64,000 bases of DNA from Cephalotus follicularis (GCA_001972305.1 BDDD01001381.1:169534-233533); one strand, 5' to 3'. Counted from the stretch's first letter, positions 30,790 to 42,011 are shown. The notes: generated by a model not told the origin, from the letters alone. Numbers and translations: made by a program.

Positions 30790-32500
30790 CATATATATAA
30801 AAAGTGTAATACATTTACAACCAGTCTTAAAACGTGTCAAACTAAACAAACTACGACTCGTCGTCATCGCTATCGTCCGAGTCTGAAGATGGCTGGAAGG
30901 GGGGTGCCGAGTCCGTGGAAAACTCTGATCAGATAGTGTGCGTGTGGACTGAGACCCCATCATCTGCGTCACTCGATCCATAAAAGTCTCCAACTTCGAC
31001 TCCACCTGGTCCATCTGCTGGCGATGCTCTGAGACTGCGTCCGGCTCTGGGCCGGTCTGTGGTGGCGGTGAACAGAATGGGCGACTCTGACCTCCCACTC
31101 CCGATTGGGTACCTCGAAGTGCTTGTGGTAGCATCTTTGTGGAAGTCATGTAGTTCCCCAATCCACGGATCTTGCCCTTCCGCAGACCTACAGTTGCCTC
31201 TGTCCATGCCACAACGTCGAAGGGAGCGGCCCTACTAGTACCGTCGGTCTCCTCTGTAGTATCCGCCCCGACAGCAGCCCGGTACTTCTCCTACAAAAAA
31301 ATACAAGATTAATCAGTTAAGTGATTGACATATAAAGGGTAATTTCAAATTCATTTCAGTTTGTGACTCGCCATCCTCTCCATTATAATAGGAGATGGAA
31401 GAGTATCATCCCCCACCTTCCGATGGGTTTCGTAATATACATCCCCAATCATTTTCCCCTTGGCCCCCTGTAAGTCAAATGCAATTTCAAATTAGTTTGA
31501 AACACAAATCAAGTTTATTAAGCACCATAATTACAAATGAAGTTTATTACTTACCCCAATATGAAGCTGTCTCTCCATCGTGTGACTACCGCCAGTATAG
31601 GTGGTGTGTGCTTCGTTCAACCTATGGCGGCATTTGTTCTTGCCCACCCCTGAAATTCCTCCGACATCCATCTGTTCACCATTTCTTCCCACACTGGCCA
31701 TGGTATCTCTGCAGGGCCATGCTGCATGCACTTAAGGCTCATCTACTGCACACTAGCGCCCATCATTGCCTTCCTCCTAAAGTTACGCATCCACTTCGGG
31801 TAATTCTCCTGCAAGTAACTATAGAATGGAAGCCTGCTGTGTGCATCAGATAGAAGAAAGTGGAAGTAGTCCTACAAAACATCAGTGTCAAACAACGAGT
31901 TTAAAAAAAATCCTGAATAATATTGATTGTTAATTGCAAGAGTTTTACCCACCAATAGCTTCTCCCACAGTAGTTCCTTCTCTGAATCAGGCCACTGTCT
32001 CCACGTGATCCATGGCTGTAGTATTCTACTCTTGATGATGGACGCTATGGTGTTCTTCACGTCCATCACCTCAAAACACATGCAATTAAAGAAATATTAG
32101 CACCAACATCATAGGTTAGTTTTAAAAAAATGTATTTAAATTACTAGTTACTTGCCCATTGGCACTGATATGCCGAATAGGCCTAGAATCAACCCCCTGC
32201 GGGGGCAAGTCTGCCCCCCCTACTAGCTCCCCTCATCCGTCGCTGGTGGGAACCTAATTCAAAAACATGGATACTTTTCACTGTAAATATATATAACAAG
32301 ACATAACAAAAAAGTTTCGACAATACGAAAAACAGTTTAAGGTCAAATATGGTGACATAAAACATTTCCTTACTAGCACTGGGAATATCGGTATCCTGCT
32401 CCCGTGAGTCTAAATCCATAGAGTCTGTCTCGGGACGCGCAAATCCGGAGGGTGTGGTGGAATTTCCAGGAATAGAGGAACGCATGACTCTGCGATGCAT
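30790..32500 (-). pseudogene. CACTA second gene (PttA/En-Spm plant transposase family), multi-exon
   Basis: Reading the minus strand: exon MHRRVMRSSIPGNSTTPSGF..DTDIPSASK (32500-about 32360), a short exon with LPPQGVDSRPIRHISANGQ (about 32155-32250), VMDVKNTIASIIKSRI..PWITWRQWP (32070-31940), a region with HSRLPFYSYLQENYPKWMRNFRRKAM and KCMQHGPAE (31850-31700, one frame slip), ETHRKVGDDT (about 31380-31470), and the last exon WTEATVGLRKGKIRGLGN...QQMDQVESKLETFMDRVTQMM (31300-30790). The order and the GLGNYMTS and C-terminal coiled-coil parts fit the PttA/En/Spm family, the TNPA-like partner that binds subterminal repeats. A stop in the second exon and a frame slip suggest decay. Exon edges are approximate. 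Confidence 0.75.
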
Positions 32501-32715
32501 ATCTGAAAGAACTCACCGTATTTAAAAAAGATACAAACTACATAAAATTGTCCTACTATATATTATCAAATTACAATGTCATGACATAACAAATTAGAAG
32601 ATTAAGAATACTATTATTAACAGTATTTACTACATAAACTACACTATTAACTTACAGTTTAATCTATGCTATCAATATCCATGTCGTCTTGGCTATCATA
32701 ATCATATTTAATCAC

Positions 32716-32964
32716 TCAGTCATCCTCATCAGTGTTAGAAAGATCGTCTTCCCATTCATCTTCCTCGTCATCAGTATTGTCGTGGTCTGACGTAGGATCC
32801 CTTATTGGAACATTTGGAGGCAATACTACCTCTTCCCATTCCCCATCTCCTCGAAGGAAATCTTCACTTTTAGGTACTAAATCAGCTGCAAATAACCGTA
32901 GTGGACCGGTAGCGACATCTTCTTGCAATGTCATATCCATACCCAAATCGTCGCCATCTTCTTC
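32716..32964 (-). pseudogene. Acidic frame after the CACTA transposase
   Basis: Codes MGMDMTLQEDVATGPLRLF.., then a very acidic tail (DNTDDEEDEWEDDLSNTDEDD, shown in part). It follows the main frame of the transposase after its TAA (32964-32966 region) and may be a further exon or former C-terminus of TNP2. No domain is recognised. Confidence 0.4.
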
Positions 32965-35900
32965 TTAATAATCAGGAAGGGTGTAGGAATTTCTGGGTTT
33001 CATTTTTATCACAGTCACCCACCCTTTGTACCTACGATCGTTGGAAACGCTGGGTGCGTAGAACACCTGCACGGCTTGACTTGCTAGCATGAACGGCTCG
33101 TATGTGGGGAGTGCCTTTTCTGGGTTCAAACGAACAATCCCAAACTCATACACTCTGGTACCTCTCTCCAAAGTGTCAACCCAATCACACTTGAATAAAA
33201 CAACTTTGTTGTCTTTTCTGTAGAAATTGAGCTCCACAATGTCGACCAAGGCTCCGTAGAAGTCACTACAACTATCAATCCAAGTGCTTCCCTTGATCAT
33301 TACACCCCAATTTTGAGTTGTTGAGGTCCTCGATGCATCTTTAGTGTGAAACTTGTACCAGTTGATGAAATACCCCTTTCACGACCTCACTTTTGTTGCA
33401 TGTGCACTTGCTAAATGTCATAGACGGGCGTCAACTTCGTTATCGTTCTTAACCTATTAAGTATGCAATGTACACACATAACATAGAAATCAACATCAAC
33501 AATTAAAAATCATGAAACTTATGTGATACTTGTAGACATATTTTGGCATTACTTACTCGACTTTGAAACCATTTCACAAAGTGTGCATCACGCTCTTCTT
33601 CAATTTGTTTGGGGGTAATGTTAGGGTTCAATTCCATAACTAGTTGTTCGTAGTCACTACAGCAAAGAATATAAGTGACATACGTTCAAATTGCACAATT
33701 CGTATAAATAGAGTATAAACTTAGTACAATATATATGTGTACTTACTCAACCAGAGGGCTGACTTCATAGCAGTTCAGAAGGATGTACAAATATGCACCC
33801 TCGTATTCTTGGTCTGTCATATGTCTGTTCTCTGTCCAGCCCATTGCTTTACCGAGATGAGTAAATATGGATAGCAATCCATTACTAGCAACGACGCCCC
33901 CATCCCAGTTTCTCCTAAGTCTATACAGCCTCGTCGGGACATCAGGTTCGAAATAATACAAATAAAACGTTGTCAACTCACGAATGATGTATGCCACGGC
34001 GATCGACCCTTCCACAAGAGCCTTGTTCTTGACCATCTTTTTGAGATCAAACAGCTCTCTGCAATTAAATATGTAATTAGAATGCATGACAAAGAGATGA
34101 ACATTTTCAGAAAGAGAATCAACGAGTAACTGTACCTCTCAATGGGATACATTCATGTATTCTGAATCGGCCAATGTACTTTCGCTTCATAAGCTAGGTG
34201 GACGAGAAGATGTTCCATCGAATAAAAAAAGAATGGAGGAAATATCTTCTCAATTTTTCAAATTGTTTGCACAATGTTACTCTGGAGCAAGTCCATATTC
34301 GTAGCACTGTTGGATGTTGAGCATATGTTCTGGAAAAAATCACTGACCTCGGCCAACACCTCCATGATATTTCTCGGCAGGAACTCAGAAAATACAATCG
34401 GAAGAAGCCTCTGCATGAACACATGGCAATCATGGCTCTTCAATCCTGAAACCTTACACTCTAAAACATTCACACACCAACATATGTTTGAGGCGTATCC
34501 ATCCGGAAACCTGATCTTTGTTATCCATTCACAAACCTGTTTGACCTGTTCATTGTTCAGTGAATATTTTGCTGGTGGCAATATGAACCGCCCATCCACC
34601 TATTCTGCATGCAATTCAAATCTTATTCTCAACTCTTTCAGATCAAGTCGAGATTGTACATGGTCCTTGGATTTTCCCTTCACATTCATGACCGTGTTGA
34701 ATATATTTTCAAACACATTCTACTCGATGTGCATGTCGTACAGCTTGTGTCTGACTAGTACTTTACTCCAATAAGGAAGTTCAAAAAAGATACTTCGCTT
34801 AGTCCAATTGTGTACTCTCCCGAACCCAGGAATCTTACAAGTGGGTACACCTTTTCCAAACACAACTTTATTCAACTCAGGGAGTTGATCCACTACCTCT
34901 TCCCCTGATAACCTATCCACACCCACCTCGGTAACCCGTCGACCCTTCAAGAATTTTTTATTGTCTCTTCTAAATTGGTGGTCTGTGGGCAACAATTGAT
35001 GATAACAGTCAAACCACGAACATTTCTGACTATGCTTCAATCTAAAACCCTTGGTCCGACCCATGCAGTAGGGGCATGCCAAATGACCATGAGTACTCCA
35101 GCTTGACAGCATTCCATAGGCAAGAAAGTTACTAATCGTCCACATTAAAGCTGCCCTCATCTGAAAGTTCTTCTTGCGCGATGCATCATAGGTTTCAACT
35201 CCAGTTTCCCACAACATCTTCAACGCGTCAACGAGTGGACGCAGAAACACATCAATATCTTTCCCTAGGCTTTTTGGTCCAGGTATAATCAATGATAAGA
35301 ACGTGAATGACTTCGTCATACACAAACAAGGTGGAAGATTGTATGGGAAAACAAACACAGGCAAGCAAGAGTAAACACTACTACTAACCCCAAAAGGACA
35401 AAACCCGTCCGTTGGTATTCCTATTCTAACATTGCCAACCTCTGCAGAAAATGATGAAAAAATAATATCAAAGTGCTTCCAAGCTTCACCGTCAGCCGGG
35501 TGTACCATTATTACTTCGTCACTGTTGTTATCCTTCCTCTTCTTACTATGCCACCTCATATCAACAGATGTTTTGTCTGATTGAAACAACCTCTAAAGTC
35601 TCGGTGCCACTTGAAAGTGAAGCAAAACCTTATAAGGTACCTGTTTCTTTCTCTTTCCGTCACCGCTATGTTTGAATCTAGGATGATTACATGTTGGATA
35701 CTCTGTAGCACACCGATTCTGATCCCCGTAATACAAAATACAATCATTGACACATGCATCTATCTTTTTGTAGCCTAATCCCAATGTCTTCATAATTAGT
35801 TTTAGCTTGTAATAAGACTCCAACAACTTCTCATCCTCAGTCATTCCACTCTTAACGATCTGAAGAATTTCCTCAGCCCCTTCGTTGGGAATCCCGTACT

Positions 35901-36405
35901 TGGACATGACATTCATGAGTCGCGTCATCATAGACAGCTTGATGTGTTTTTTACAGCAATTCCACAACAATTCGTCAGCATTCTTAAGCAGGTCATAGAA
36001 CTTCTTTGCATTGAGATTCAGAAGTTCATTGGCCATCTAGTCATGTTCACCAGTGTCAAACTCAAACCTCCCAACATCCATTACAAGATCAATAAAAGGA
36101 TTGATCAGACACGAGGGGTCTAGCTGCTCTATTGCAGCCCGACGGCGTTCCCTTCTTTTCCTACGTTGATCCCACAACGTGTAATAGGGGGTGAAACCCT
36201 TCTTCAAGAAATGTAACCACACTTCAGATCGAGTTCCAAAAGCCCTTAACTTGAAACGGCTACAAGGACATTTTATCGTACTATTCCAGACAAAATCTTG
36301 GTTTGAAAATGCAAAATCTAAGAAAGCGTGCACACTCTTGTTAAATTCCTCCGTTAGTAACCCCCGGACAACCCGCCTACTCATCCAACTCATGTACACA
36401 GACAT
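32965..36405 (-). pseudogene. CACTA TNP2-type transposase, four exons, several stops
   Basis: Exon 1 (36405-34136) begins MSVYMSWMSRRVVRG (transposase-associated domain with C..C and W), then the TNP2 domain at about 35600-34720 (DGEAWKHFDIIFSSF, RIGIPTDGFCPFG, LACPYCMGRTKGFRLKH, FGRVHNWTKRSIFFELPYW) and a DUF4218-like part (RFILPPAKYSL, LKSHDCHVFMQRLLP). Exon 2 is 34058-33747 (LYYFEPDVPTRL), exon 3 33656-33557, exon 4 33453-32965 (DUF4216-like WGVMIKGSTWIDS, VELNFYRKDNKVVLFKCDWVD). Introns 34059-34135, 33657-33746 and 33454-33556 have GT..AG ends. In-frame stops: TAG at 36037, 35593, 34720 and 34600; TGA at 34258, about 34153 and two in exon 4. It would cut and move the element; this copy cannot. 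Confidence 0.9.
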
Positions 36406-36426
36406 TTTTTCTACAAGTAGGGTAGA

Positions 36427-36532
36427 AGATTGTTAAATTCTAGTATTCTTTTCTCAATATGCATTGACTGAAGTGTATATCACCACTTAACTCTAAAAGG
36501 TATGGCCCTATCCCATTTGTTTTCTTTTAGTG
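36427..36532. other. CACTA right terminal region
   Basis: Non-coding, ends GGCCCTATCCCATTTG..TTTTAGTG. Shares CACTA and ATAGGGC with the left end after inversion, but has an insertion of about ten bases and no subterminal repeats. Confidence 0.75.
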
Positions 36533-36535
36533 AAA

Positions 36536-37098
36536 GTCTCCTTCGTGTCTTTGATGTGAGGACTCCTTACTGGTGTCTTGACGAGCATATCGTCAATATA
36601 TACCTCCATATTCCTCCCGATCTAAGGCTCAAATATTTTGTTGACCAGTCGTTGGTAGATTACCCCAGCATTCTTCAACCCGAAGGGCATCATTTTATAG
36701 CAATACATGCCTCTATCAGTGATGAAGGCAGTTTTGTTCTTGATTGGACCATACATGGGGATTTGATAATAACCCGAGTATGTATCCTGGAAGCTGAGCA
36801 TCCTGTAGCCAGAGGTTGCGTCCACCAACTGATTAATCTTCGGGAGGGGGAAGTGATCCTTTGGAAAAGCTTTGTTGAGGTCGGTGAAATCTATACAAAT
36901 CATCCACTTGCCATTGGCCTTCTTGACAAGGACTGGGTTCGCCAGTCAGTCAGAATAATACACTTCCCTTATGAACCCCACCTGCAACACCTTATTGACT
37001 TCCTCTGCAATTGCTTGCTGTCGTTCGGGTGCAAAGTTCCTCTTCTTTTGCCTGACCGGAGGCCTCATGGGATCCACACTTAAATTATGCACCATTAT
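36536..37098 (-). pseudogene. Tat element 2 reverse transcriptase (right of CACTA)
   Basis: Minus-strand reading: HNLSVDPMRPPVRQKKRNF, then LVKKANGKWMICIDFTDLNKAFPKDHFPLP (in parts), MLSFQDTYSGYYQIPMYGP, TAFITDRGMYCYKMMPFGLKNAG, RLVNKIFEP, a TAG stop near 36622, then IGRNMEVYIDDMLVKTP. The catalytic YIDD is intact, unlike element 1. The domain continues into the CACTA insertion point at 36536 and resumes at 30158. A TGA-type break in the ANPVL stretch (about 36940) also occurs. Confidence 0.9.
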
Positions 37099-38376
37099 TT
37101 ACAGACTGATCCCCGAGACCTCCTCTGACGACCAGGCAAACACATCTCTGTTATCTTTGAGGAATGTTATTAATTCCTCTTTCTCCACCTCTCCAAGTTG
37201 CGAGCCAACTTGAAACACTTTCTCTGCATTACCCACTTCCAAGGGCACCTGCACTACATCTTCAATAGGTTGTGGCCGCTCAGGCTCCACTTCTCCCCTA
37301 AGCTCCACGTTTGCAATGGGAAGTACTTTTTCCTTCCCTTTCTCCATTATAGCAGTTTTATAACACTGACTTGCTACCTGTTGGTCTCCTCTGACTTCCC
37401 CCACGCCAAACCTTATAGGAAATTTCATCACTAAGTGTCTTGTAGACACTATTGCCTCCATTAGATTTAGACATGGATGCCCAATTATAGTGTTGTATGG
37501 GCTTGATGTATCAACCACCAGGAACGTCATCTGCACTTGTGTTTGACGTGGGGCCGTTCCTGCTACTACTAACAGTTTGATGGATCCCAGAGGATGGACC
37601 ATCTCTCCTGCGAAGCCCACTAGAGGAGTTTTTACAGGCCTGAGTTGGTCGGCTGGTATCCTCAGTTGGTCAAATGCATGCTTGTACAAGATATCAACCG
37701 AGCTCCAACTATCAACCAAGATCCTCTTCATGGTGAACAATGCCACTTGAAAGGTCACCACCACTGGATCATCATGAGGAAGACGTACTCCATCATAGTC
37801 CACCTCGGAGAAGGATATCACCTCCTCATCTCCACCAGTATTCATCCTTTTGCTATGTTCATATTGTTGCACAGCAAAGGTTTGCCTTGTGTAGGCCTTC
37901 CTTCCTCGGCTATGGTCGCCACCAGAAGCAAACAAATCTCTAGTAATCATCTGTAAAGTAGGGTATTTTGTACCATTCAACTTCCACCATGTTAGCACAT
38001 CAAAATCCTCTCCTGATCTAGGCAATGGCTTTTCATTCAAATAATGATGAAATTCTAAAGTTCCCACACTTATATCTCCTTGTTGTTGCATAAAAGCCTC
38101 AAAAACATCAAGATACAAGGGTATAGCTTCCAAAGTAGAAGTAGAAGATGTTTGAGATTGAGTATTTTTTTGCTTAGATTGGTATTCAGAGACCAACTCA
38201 TAGCAGACTCTTCTAATCCTATCAATATGCCACTGTCCATTTGACCCATAGATCTTAGGATAAAAATACTCACCCAACTTGATCTTGAATCTTGGATCTA
38301 AAATTATAGCTATCCCAAGCACATCAAGGATTACACTCCAATATTTCTCAAATTTCACCTTCATTTGCATTGCCAT
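37099..38376 (-). pseudogene. Chimeric open frame: hAT transposase C-terminus fused to gypsy protease
   Basis: A single open frame of 425 codons crosses the junction at about 37929/37930. Codons 1-149 are hAT: MAMQMKVKFEKYWSV, LDPRFKIKLGEYFYPKIYG, then the dimerisation part EDFDVLTWWKLNGTKYPTLQMI ending at RDLFA. From SGGDHSRGRKAYTRQTF onward it is Tat element 2: gag end, protease with VDSWSS in place of the catalytic DSGSS, SPYNTIIGHPCLNL, and the linker to RT (VFAWSSEEVSGISL). The fusion keeps frame by chance of the breakpoint. No ATG context or promoter argues for a designed gene. As a protein it would have no active protease because of the G-to-W change. Confidence 0.85.
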
Positions 38377-39911
38377 TTTCTCTACGACATCAATCCCACA
38401 ACAAAATCATTCATCCAACTTAACTTTGATATCACAAATTATTGGAAAACAAATATTTGCAGTTGGACTCTTAGTAGCCGAAAAAGAATGAGTTGTATCA
38501 TAATATCTTTGAGTTTTTGACAAATGTCATATGCAAACTCCCAATCAGACTCACTTGGAACACACTTATAACTATAATCAACCAAACGCAAACATTTGAA
38601 CACTTCTCGATACAAGTAAGCAATCTCAAGCATCAAATAAGTAGAGTTCCAGTGAGTCTTACAGTCAAGAGTCAACTTCTTAGTAGTTGGAATTGAACGT
38701 TGCCAAGCTGTATCCTCAAATTTCTGCACTCTTTTAGGCGACGCCGTCCAATATACCACGCTTTCTCAAACTCTGTCAATTCCATTGGCTATCACCATCA
38801 AACCATATTGTCCAATTATATTAAGAATATGTGCACAACAACGCATGTGAAATAGCGAACCATCGAGCAAAAGCCACTCCTCAGGAATCTTGCTCTTGAT
38901 AAGATCTATAACAGCATCATTAGTGGAGCAATTATCAAGAGTTAAAGTTGATAATTTCTTATCAAGATTCCACTCAAAAAAACACTCCACTAAAACATTT
39001 GAAAGCACATCTTTGGTATGAGGTGAAGGTACATGAGAAAACCTATAAAACAAATTATATAAATAATTAGAGTTATTTAGACAACAAAATTTATAATGTA
39101 AAAGGAAGTTTAAAAAACATTACTTAAAGAGTCGACTTTGTAATTGCCAAGAGTTGTCCACAAAGTGTGAAGTGATAGTCATATATCCATTGGTCTGATG
39201 ATTGGAAGTCCTCATGTCACAAGTGATAGCAACTCTACCCCGATTCTTATCAAACAATTGTTTCATCTTCTCCTTCTCAACTTCAAACATGTTCAAGAAA
39301 TCATATTTGATAGTGTTTCGAGTAATCACTTTGAACAATGGTTGGAGAACAGAACAAAATTGACTAAACTCCATATGATCAACCATATTCAATGGATACT
39401 CATGTACAATCACCATACGCGCAAGTTGTTTCCTCACCGCCTCTTGATCAAATTGATAGTTACTCAATGTCAATGTTGAATCCTCATTCTTATGGACTCC
39501 TACAAGCATAGTTTGCTTTATGTCTTGATATTTTCTTCTTGCACCCGCTTGAAAATGATCATATAGAGATCTTGTTCCATTTTTACCACCAGCAACAAAT
39601 TGTTTACCACAATACTTACACTTCCCTTTGCTTTTCTTATTCGCATCTAGTATTTTTTCAAAATGATCCCACATTTTAGATACCTTCTTCCCAACAGGAT
39701 TATCACTCTTATCCTTAATCTCATCAAGTACCACATCGGGATCCTTTGAATGACTTGAACAAGCAGTATCAACATCAATTGCTTGAAGCTGGGTAGGAGT
39801 GTTTGGTTTGACACTGCAACTATCCATTGAAATATGCTTTTCAGATTGAACTTTGTTACTCCCCAACTGTTTTCTTTTCCCAACCGTTAAGCACGGATTA
39901 GCCTCCGACAT
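37930..39911 (-). pseudogene. hAT transposase (BED zinc finger type), 3' truncated
   Basis: Exon 1 (39911-39124) starts MSEANPCLTVGKRKQLG and carries a BED-type finger, KVSKMWDHFEKI then CKYCGKQF and a DHF segment, followed by YPLNMVDHMEFSQF and VAITCDMRTSNHQTNGYMTIT (the first catalytic Asp region). An 81-bp intron (39123-39043, GTAATG..TTATAG) joins RLFK to FSHVPSPHTKDV. Exon 2 has LSTLTLDNCSTNDAVID, MRCCAHILNIIGQ, a TGA after GIDRV (near 38763), VVYWTASPKRVQKFE and LTLDCKTHWNSTYLML, a frameshift near 38510, then LDPRFK and the C-terminal dimerisation block. The frame breaks off in RDLFA before the usual conserved IPxSTVASE-type block, joined to gypsy DNA. It is inactive: stop, frameshift and truncation. 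No TIR was found. Confidence 0.9.
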
Positions 39912-39959
39912 ATTATAGTTTCTGGTCACATAATAAAATTAAACAAACATAAATTCATA

Positions 39960-40668
39960 AAATTCAGTATATACAAATATAAATCAGTATACAAAAAATA
40001 TTAAATATGTAAATATAGACATGAAATATAAATCTGTATATAATAGATTTTATATATAAAATCTGTGTTTTAATACAAATATATAAATATGCATATTTAA
40101 TCAGTATATATAAATATAAATCAGTATACAAAAAATATTAAATCTGTAAATATAGACATGAAATATAAATCTGTATATAATAGATTTTATATATAAAATC
40201 TGTGTTTTAATACAAATATATAAATATGCATATTTAATCAGTATATATAAATATAAATCAGTATACAAAAAATATTAAATCTGTAAATATAGACATGAAA
40301 TATAAATCTGTATATAATAGATTTTATATATAAAATCTGTGTTTTAATACAAATATATAAATATGCATATTTAATCAGTATATATAAATATAAATCAGTA
40401 TACAAAAAATATTAAATCTGTAAATATAGACATGAAATATAAATCTGTATATAATAGATTTTATATATAAAATCGATGTTTTAATACAAATATGTAAATA
40501 TGCATATTTAATCAGTATATATAAATATAAATCAGTATACAAAAAATATTAAATCTGTAAATATAGACATGAAATATAAATCTGTATATAATAGATTTTA
40601 TATATAAAATCAGTGTTTTAATACAAATATATAAATATGCATATTTAATCAGTATATATTAGGATATA
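39960..40668. repeat. 137-bp tandem repeat, five copies, in the hAT 5' intron
   Basis: CAGTATACAAAAAATATT starts at 39985, 40122, 40259, 40396 and 40533, a fixed 137-bp period. Units are extremely AT-rich and nearly identical, with single changes such as ATATGT for ATCTGT in the first. The array lies between the first coding exon (from 39911) and a likely 5' untranslated exon whose donor (CAG|GTTAATACC, minus strand) is at about 40735. Confidence 0.9.
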
Positions 40669-41445
40669 TTTAAATCAAAATATAAATATAAGTACATAAA
40701 AATCAGTATATAGAGTTGAGAAGATGGTATTAACCTGGAAATGACGAATGAGATGCCGACTTGCCGAGTGTGATTGTGCGATCTACGATGGTGCGATGCT
40801 GACTTGAAGAATGAGATAGCTCGCGTTGGATTTATCAACTCAAGCAATCTACTTTTAGTTTGAGTGGCTCGGTTGGATGCGACGATGGATTGGTCCGATT
40901 GGAGGATCCTTTGGTAAGTCTGCAGTCTACGTTTGGTTTGCCAAGAAAGTCTGCTAATTGCTAGATATTTTAGTTTGAGCGGGATTTATTGATTTAGGGT
41001 TCTTTGCTAATTGCTAGATATTTTTAGCTTTACCGATTTAGGGGGATCCTTTGGGAAATGAGATATAGTTTAATGTATTATACTATAGGTTATAGATTTA
41101 GAAGTTGTTAGATTAATGTAATATATTATATATACATAGGTTACAAATTTAGAAATTGTTAGATTAATGTATAAGGTAATATAAATATAAGGTAATAAGG
41201 CATAACATGAATTTTACTAATAGGTATATGTGACATTAGCATTAACACAGCTTTTGCATTATATAACAAAAAAATAATTTACTTAGTGGAATATTAATAG
41301 ATATATGATTGATTTTTAAATTGGCATATATAATCTACTTTAATAGAAAATCAAATCAACGGTTAGATTTGTAAAACATAAATCTTAAATATGATTAGTA
41401 TGGGTGTAAGGAATTAAGCCTAAGGTCTTCTTACTATTAGGCTTC
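40669..41445. other. hAT 5' region and AT-rich DNA without a gene
   Basis: 40735-40950 is less AT-rich and probably holds the untranslated first exon and promoter of the hAT gene. From 40960 on there is AT-rich sequence with two GCTAATTGCTAGATATTT repeats (about 40953 and 41010). No TIR, TSD or coding region can be supported. Confidence 0.45.
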
Positions 41446-42011
41446 GTTTGTTTGGAGGCTCAACTTTTGAAGATTCGGTTATAGGTAGGACTTCCCTACT
41501 TGAATTGCCTATTGCTTAATTGCATGATTGATTGAATGATTGTATTGTATAGAATTGGAAAACTAGGGTTTTTATTGATATCCTAGATCTAACTGATCTA
41601 GAATGATTAAATTGAAATTAGAAGGTTGTAACAAGTTTCACTAACCTTAAATGATTGATTTTAACCTTTAGTTTTCAAAGAACGGCTTTAAATTGGATTT
41701 TGACTTGAGATTGACCACTTTTTCTGCACAAAAATCGACCCTGCCAAGCAAAGACATCGACCCCAGTCCATGGACGTCGATGTCTTTCGCTTTAGAGTGT
41801 AGTATCCTTGATTCCGCAGCAAAGACATCGATGTGTTTCAAAGACGTCGGCGTCTTTGCCTTGAGATGTCTTCTCCCCAGGAAAGACATCGATGCTGAAC
41901 ATCGATGGGCATTCCCAGACTACTTTTCTTGAATCGCGTCAACGTCTTTGTTCAAAGACATCGACGTCCATCGGCTAGATCTCTATACAAATAGTGAAAG
42001 ACATTGATGTC
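41446..42011 (+). repeat. 5' LTR of element D, first segment
   Basis: Matches about 53949-54535 of the 3' LTR. Holds TCGA-centred units at 41751-42011 (for example AAAGACATCGATGTGTTTC and AAAGACATCGACGTCC). Ends at the insertion point of element C; the last five bases ATGTC are the TSD. Confidence 0.85.

Larger units (their letters stand above)
30159..36532 (-). mobile_element. CACTA (En/Spm) DNA transposon, 6374 bp, inserted in Tat element 2
   Basis: Left end CACTACTAAAAAATAGGGC at 30159, right end ..TTTTCTTTTAGTG at 36532; both start with CACTA reading inward and share the ATAGGGC block. The 3-bp direct repeat AAA flanks it (30156-30158, 36533-36535), the TSD length of CACTA elements. It encodes a TNP2-type transposase (36405-32965) and a second, PttA/En-Spm-type gene (32500-30790), both on the minus strand. 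Subterminal CCCTCGCC/GGCGAGGG repeats fill only the left end. Excision in silico restores the Tat RT reading region. Confidence 0.92.
19599..37929 (-). mobile_element. Tat element 2 (Ty3/gypsy, Tat/Ogre type), split by two nested insertions
   Basis: Minus-strand element. From its 3' end: LTR (19599-20164), antisense accessory gene (20812-23158), spacer, integrase, RNase H, then pol continues across an Athila-like insertion (26314-29644) and a CACTA insertion (30159-36532) to RT and protease, ending at 37929 against a hAT transposon. Removing the two insertions restores colinearity with element 1: AGAGCATA|AGCATGCTTCTCC-type join at 26313/29645 and ACTTCAAA|GTCTCC join at 30158/36536. gag, PBS and 5' LTR are missing because of the hAT junction. 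RT keeps YIDD; the protease has DSWSS in place of DSGSS. Confidence 0.9.

Noticed and set aside
39609-39650. Domesticated hAT (RICESLEEPER-type) host gene
   Set aside because: A stop, a frameshift and loss of the C-terminus show a decayed transposon, not a preserved host gene.
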